NCBI GenBank assembly: GCA_947374535.1
Contig: CANCCJ010000117.1
Coordinates: 1-8,130, forward strand
Source of the DNA: Comamonadaceae bacterium
GTDB lineage: Bacteria > Pseudomonadota > Gammaproteobacteria > Burkholderiales > Burkholderiaceae
DNA length: 8,130 nucleotides
Reading direction: 5' to 3'
The notes under the pieces were generated by a model, which ran no database searches, was not told the origin of the DNA, and saw only the letters and a list, made by a program, of their open reading frames with translations. Position 1 is the stretch's first letter. Each line of letters opens with the position of its first letter. Shown piece after piece: positions 6,175 to 8,130 of the stretch. A program made the position numbers and the translations under genes.

Positions 6175-8130
6175 TCACTCGTCACGCTTGGGTACCAAAA
6201 TTTCGCGTTGGCCATTGCTGCTCATGGCGCTGACCATGCCGGCCTTTTCCATGTCTTCCACCAAGCGTGCGGCACGGTTGTAGCCAATCTTTAAGTGACG
6301 CTGCACCAGCGAGATGCTGGCCTTGCGGTTTTTCAGCACCACCTCCACGGCTTGGTCATACATGGGGTCTTTTTCGGCAGGCACTTCGCCAAATAAATCG
6401 GGGCCTGAGGCATTGCCGTCGCCATCGACGGTACCGCCTTCGAGCACGCCTTCGATGTAGTCGGGCTCGCCTTGGCTCTTCAAATAGTTCACCACACGGT
6501 GAACTTCTTCGTCACTCACAAACGCGCCATGCACACGCACGGGAAAGCCTGTGCCGCTGGCCATGTAGAGCATATCGCCCATGCCCAGCAAGGCCTCCGC
6601 GCCCATTTGGTCAAGAATGGTTCGGCTGTCAATCTTGGAGCCTACTGAGAACGCGATACGCGTGGGGATGTTGGCTTTGATCAGACCGGTGATGACGTCC
6701 ACACTGGGGCGCTGGGTGGCCAAAATCAAATGGATACCTGCAGCACGCGCCTTCTGCGCCAAACGGGCAATGAGTTCTTCAATCTTCTTGCCCACCACCA
6801 TCATCAAGTCGGCCAACTCGTCAATCACCACCACGATATGGGGCAAGCGTTGCAGTGGTTCGGGCTGCTCAGGGGTCAAGCTGAAGGGGTTGTAGATGAA
6901 TTCTTCACGCGATGCGGCTTCGTCAATCTTGGCGTTGTAGCCAGCGAGGTTACGCACGCCGAGCTTGCTCATGAGCTTGTAGCGTTTTTCCATTTCACCG
7001 ACACACCAGTTCAGGCCATGGGCGGCTTGGCGCATGTCGGTCACCACGGGTGCCAGCAGGTGCGGGATGCCTTCGTAGACCGACATTTCCAACATCTTGG
7101 GGTCGATCATGAGCAGTCGCACATCACGCGCCTCGGCCTTGTAGAGCAAGGACAAAATCATGGCGTTGATACCCACCGATTTGCCCGAGCCCGTGGTACC
7201 TGCCACCAAAACGTGGGGCATCTTGGCCAAGTCCGCCACGATGGGGTTGCCCACAATGTCTTTACCCAAGCCCATGGTGAGCATGGACTTGGATTCGTTG
7301 TACACATCCGAGCCCAAAATTTCGCTCAAGCGAATGGACTGACGCTTGGCGTTGGGCAGCTCTAGCGCCATGTAGTTTTTACCGGGAATGGTTTCCACCA
7401 CGCGGATGGAGACCAACGAGAGTGAACGCGCCAAGTCTTTGGCGAGGTTCAACACTTGCGAGCCTTTCACGCCTGTGGCGGGCTCAATCTCGTAACGGGT
7501 AATCACAGGGCCGGGGGATGCCGCCACCACACGCACTTCGACACCAAAGTCTTTGAGTTTTTTCTCAATCATGCGGCTGGTCATTTCCAGCGTTTCAGGC
7601 GCCACGGTGTCTTGGCGAATCAGCGGATCATCCAGCAGATCGACTTGTGGCAAACGCGAATCGGTCGCAGCGTCGGTGAACAAGGTTTTCTGGCGCTCTT
7701 TGGCCACGCGCGCACTCTTGGGCACCTCCATCACTTCAGGCTCAATGTGCACCGCGATAGGGGGGTGTTCTTTGATTTCCACGCGCTCTTCAAACACCAC
7801 TTCTTCGCGTTCGCGGGCAGCCACCAAACCGTAGGCCACATCTTCTTCACGTTCGCGACGCTCTCGCCACGACTCGTAAATACCGTCCAGCCAGGCTCCC
7901 AAGTTTTCAGCGGTTTGCCCCCACGAAAAGCGGAACACCCATGAAGCGCCCACCACGCCAAACGCAATAAAAATCAAACCGGAGCCATTGAAGCCCAACC
8001 AGTTCAAACTCGATGGCCCCACCAAGTAGCCCAACACACCGCCACTGCTGTGACCGGGCAAGCGGTCTTCAAAGCGGTACATGCGCGTCCATTCCAAGCC
8101 TGTGCTCGAAATCAACAACAACCCTAAGCC
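6175..8130 (-). CDS. ftsK: DNA translocase FtsK, 3' part (N-terminus outside window)
   Basis: Septal DNA pump that clears chromosome ends and activates XerCD recombination at dif. The frame is open to the right edge, giving 651 visible residues. Numbering from the codon at 8121, there is a last membrane helix (about 39-63, [18 protein letters not shown]), a short, very charged linker (about 83-180, rich in E/R), then the motor: Walker A GTTGSGKS (308-315; bases 7177-7200), Walker [11 protein letters not shown] (430-439), and [20 protein letters not shown] (464-483). The gamma winged-helix domain that reads polar DNA motifs lies at about 586-648 ([22 protein letters not shown]). The linker is far shorter than in E. 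coli FtsK, as in many beta-proteobacteria. All motor residues are intact. The first membrane helices, the start and any promoter are beyond position 8130. Confidence 0.97.
   Translation of the reverse strand, partial: GLGLLLISSTGLEWTRMYRFEDRLPGHSSGGVLGYLVGPSSLNWLGFNGSGLIFIAFGVVGASWVFRFSWGQTAENLGAWLDGIYESWRERREREEDVAYGLVAAREREEVVFEERVEIKEHPPIAVHIEPEVMEVPKSARVAKERQKTLFTDAATDSRLPQVDLLDDPLIRQDTVAPETLEMTSRMIEKKLKDFGVEVRVVAASPGPVITRYEIEPATGVKGSQVLNLAKDLARSLSLVSIRVVETIPGKNYMALELPNAKRQSIRLSEILGSDVYNESKSMLTMGLGKDIVGNPIVADLAKMPHVLVAGTTGSGKSVGINAMILSLLYKAEARDVRLLMIDPKMLEMSVYEGIPHLLAPVVTDMRQAAHGLNWCVGEMEKRYKLMSKLGVRNLAGYNAKIDEAASREEFIYNPFSLTPEQPEPLQRLPHIVVVIDELADLMMVVGKKIEELIARLAQKARAAGIHLILATQRPSVDVITGLIKANIPTRIAFSVGSKIDSRTILDQMGAEALLGMGDMLYMASGTGFPVRVHGAFVSDEEVHRVVNYLKSQGEPDYIEGVLEGGTVDGDGNASGPDLFGEVPAEKDPMYDQAVEVVLKNRKASISLVQRHLKIGYNRAARLVEDMEKAGMVSAMSSNGQREILVPKRDE

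Noticed and set aside
5490..6178. NTGA start/stop overlaps at ftsK/lolA (GTGA), lolA/glycosylase (TTGA) and also livH/livM (TTGA, 2698-2701) as a shared coupling pattern
   Set aside because: Any TGA stop preceded by A, G or T makes an NTGA, so this is expected often by chance. Nearby ATG codons give better starts for lolA, the glycosylase and livM.
6730..7365. Plus-strand open frame of 211 codons opposite ftsK, rich in His and Gln
   Set aside because: It is antisense to the conserved FtsK motor. The H/Q-rich make-up follows from the reverse complement of the coding strand.

Overview
The window reads as a chromosomal housekeeping region of a betaproteobacterium, most likely a freshwater Comamonadaceae (Limnohabitans/Rhodoferax-like). 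This rests on protein similarity as I remember it, the moderately high GC, and the ftsK-lolA-rarA order. The genus is inference only. There is no tRNA, rRNA, CRISPR array, insertion sequence or phage gene that I can support.

Layout. Apart from about 55 bases at the left edge, everything is coded on the minus strand, so transcription runs right to left: ftsK (3' part, 8130 to 6175), lolA (6169 to 5501), a hypoxanthine/deoxyinosine-type DNA glycosylase (5492 to 4974), rarA (4920 to 3631), then livH (3627 to 2698), livM (2695 to 1604), livG (1607 to 819) and livF (817 to 89). Junctions are tight: 4-nt overlap for livM/livG, gaps of 1 to 8 nt at most others, and the largest gap (53 nt, 4921-4973) before rarA if its GTG start is right. 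A plus-strand gene ends convergently at 56, with a small inverted repeat centred on its stop codon.

How the genes work together. FtsK (septal DNA translocase), RarA (replication-fork clamp-loader-like ATPase) and the glycosylase (deaminated-base repair) all act on chromosome maintenance. LolA carries outer-membrane lipoproteins across the periplasm. The ftsK-lolA-rarA order is the same as in E. coli, where serS follows. Here a glycosylase gene sits between lolA and rarA, and a branched-chain amino acid-type ABC importer core (two permeases, two ATPases) takes the downstream place. No substrate-binding protein gene is in the window, so the importer must use one encoded elsewhere.

I see no evidence of a previously undescribed system. 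The points worth a second look are the gene-order novelty (glycosylase insertion, liv genes attached 3 nt behind rarA), the missing binding protein, the rarA start, and the hairpin at the left-hand convergent junction.
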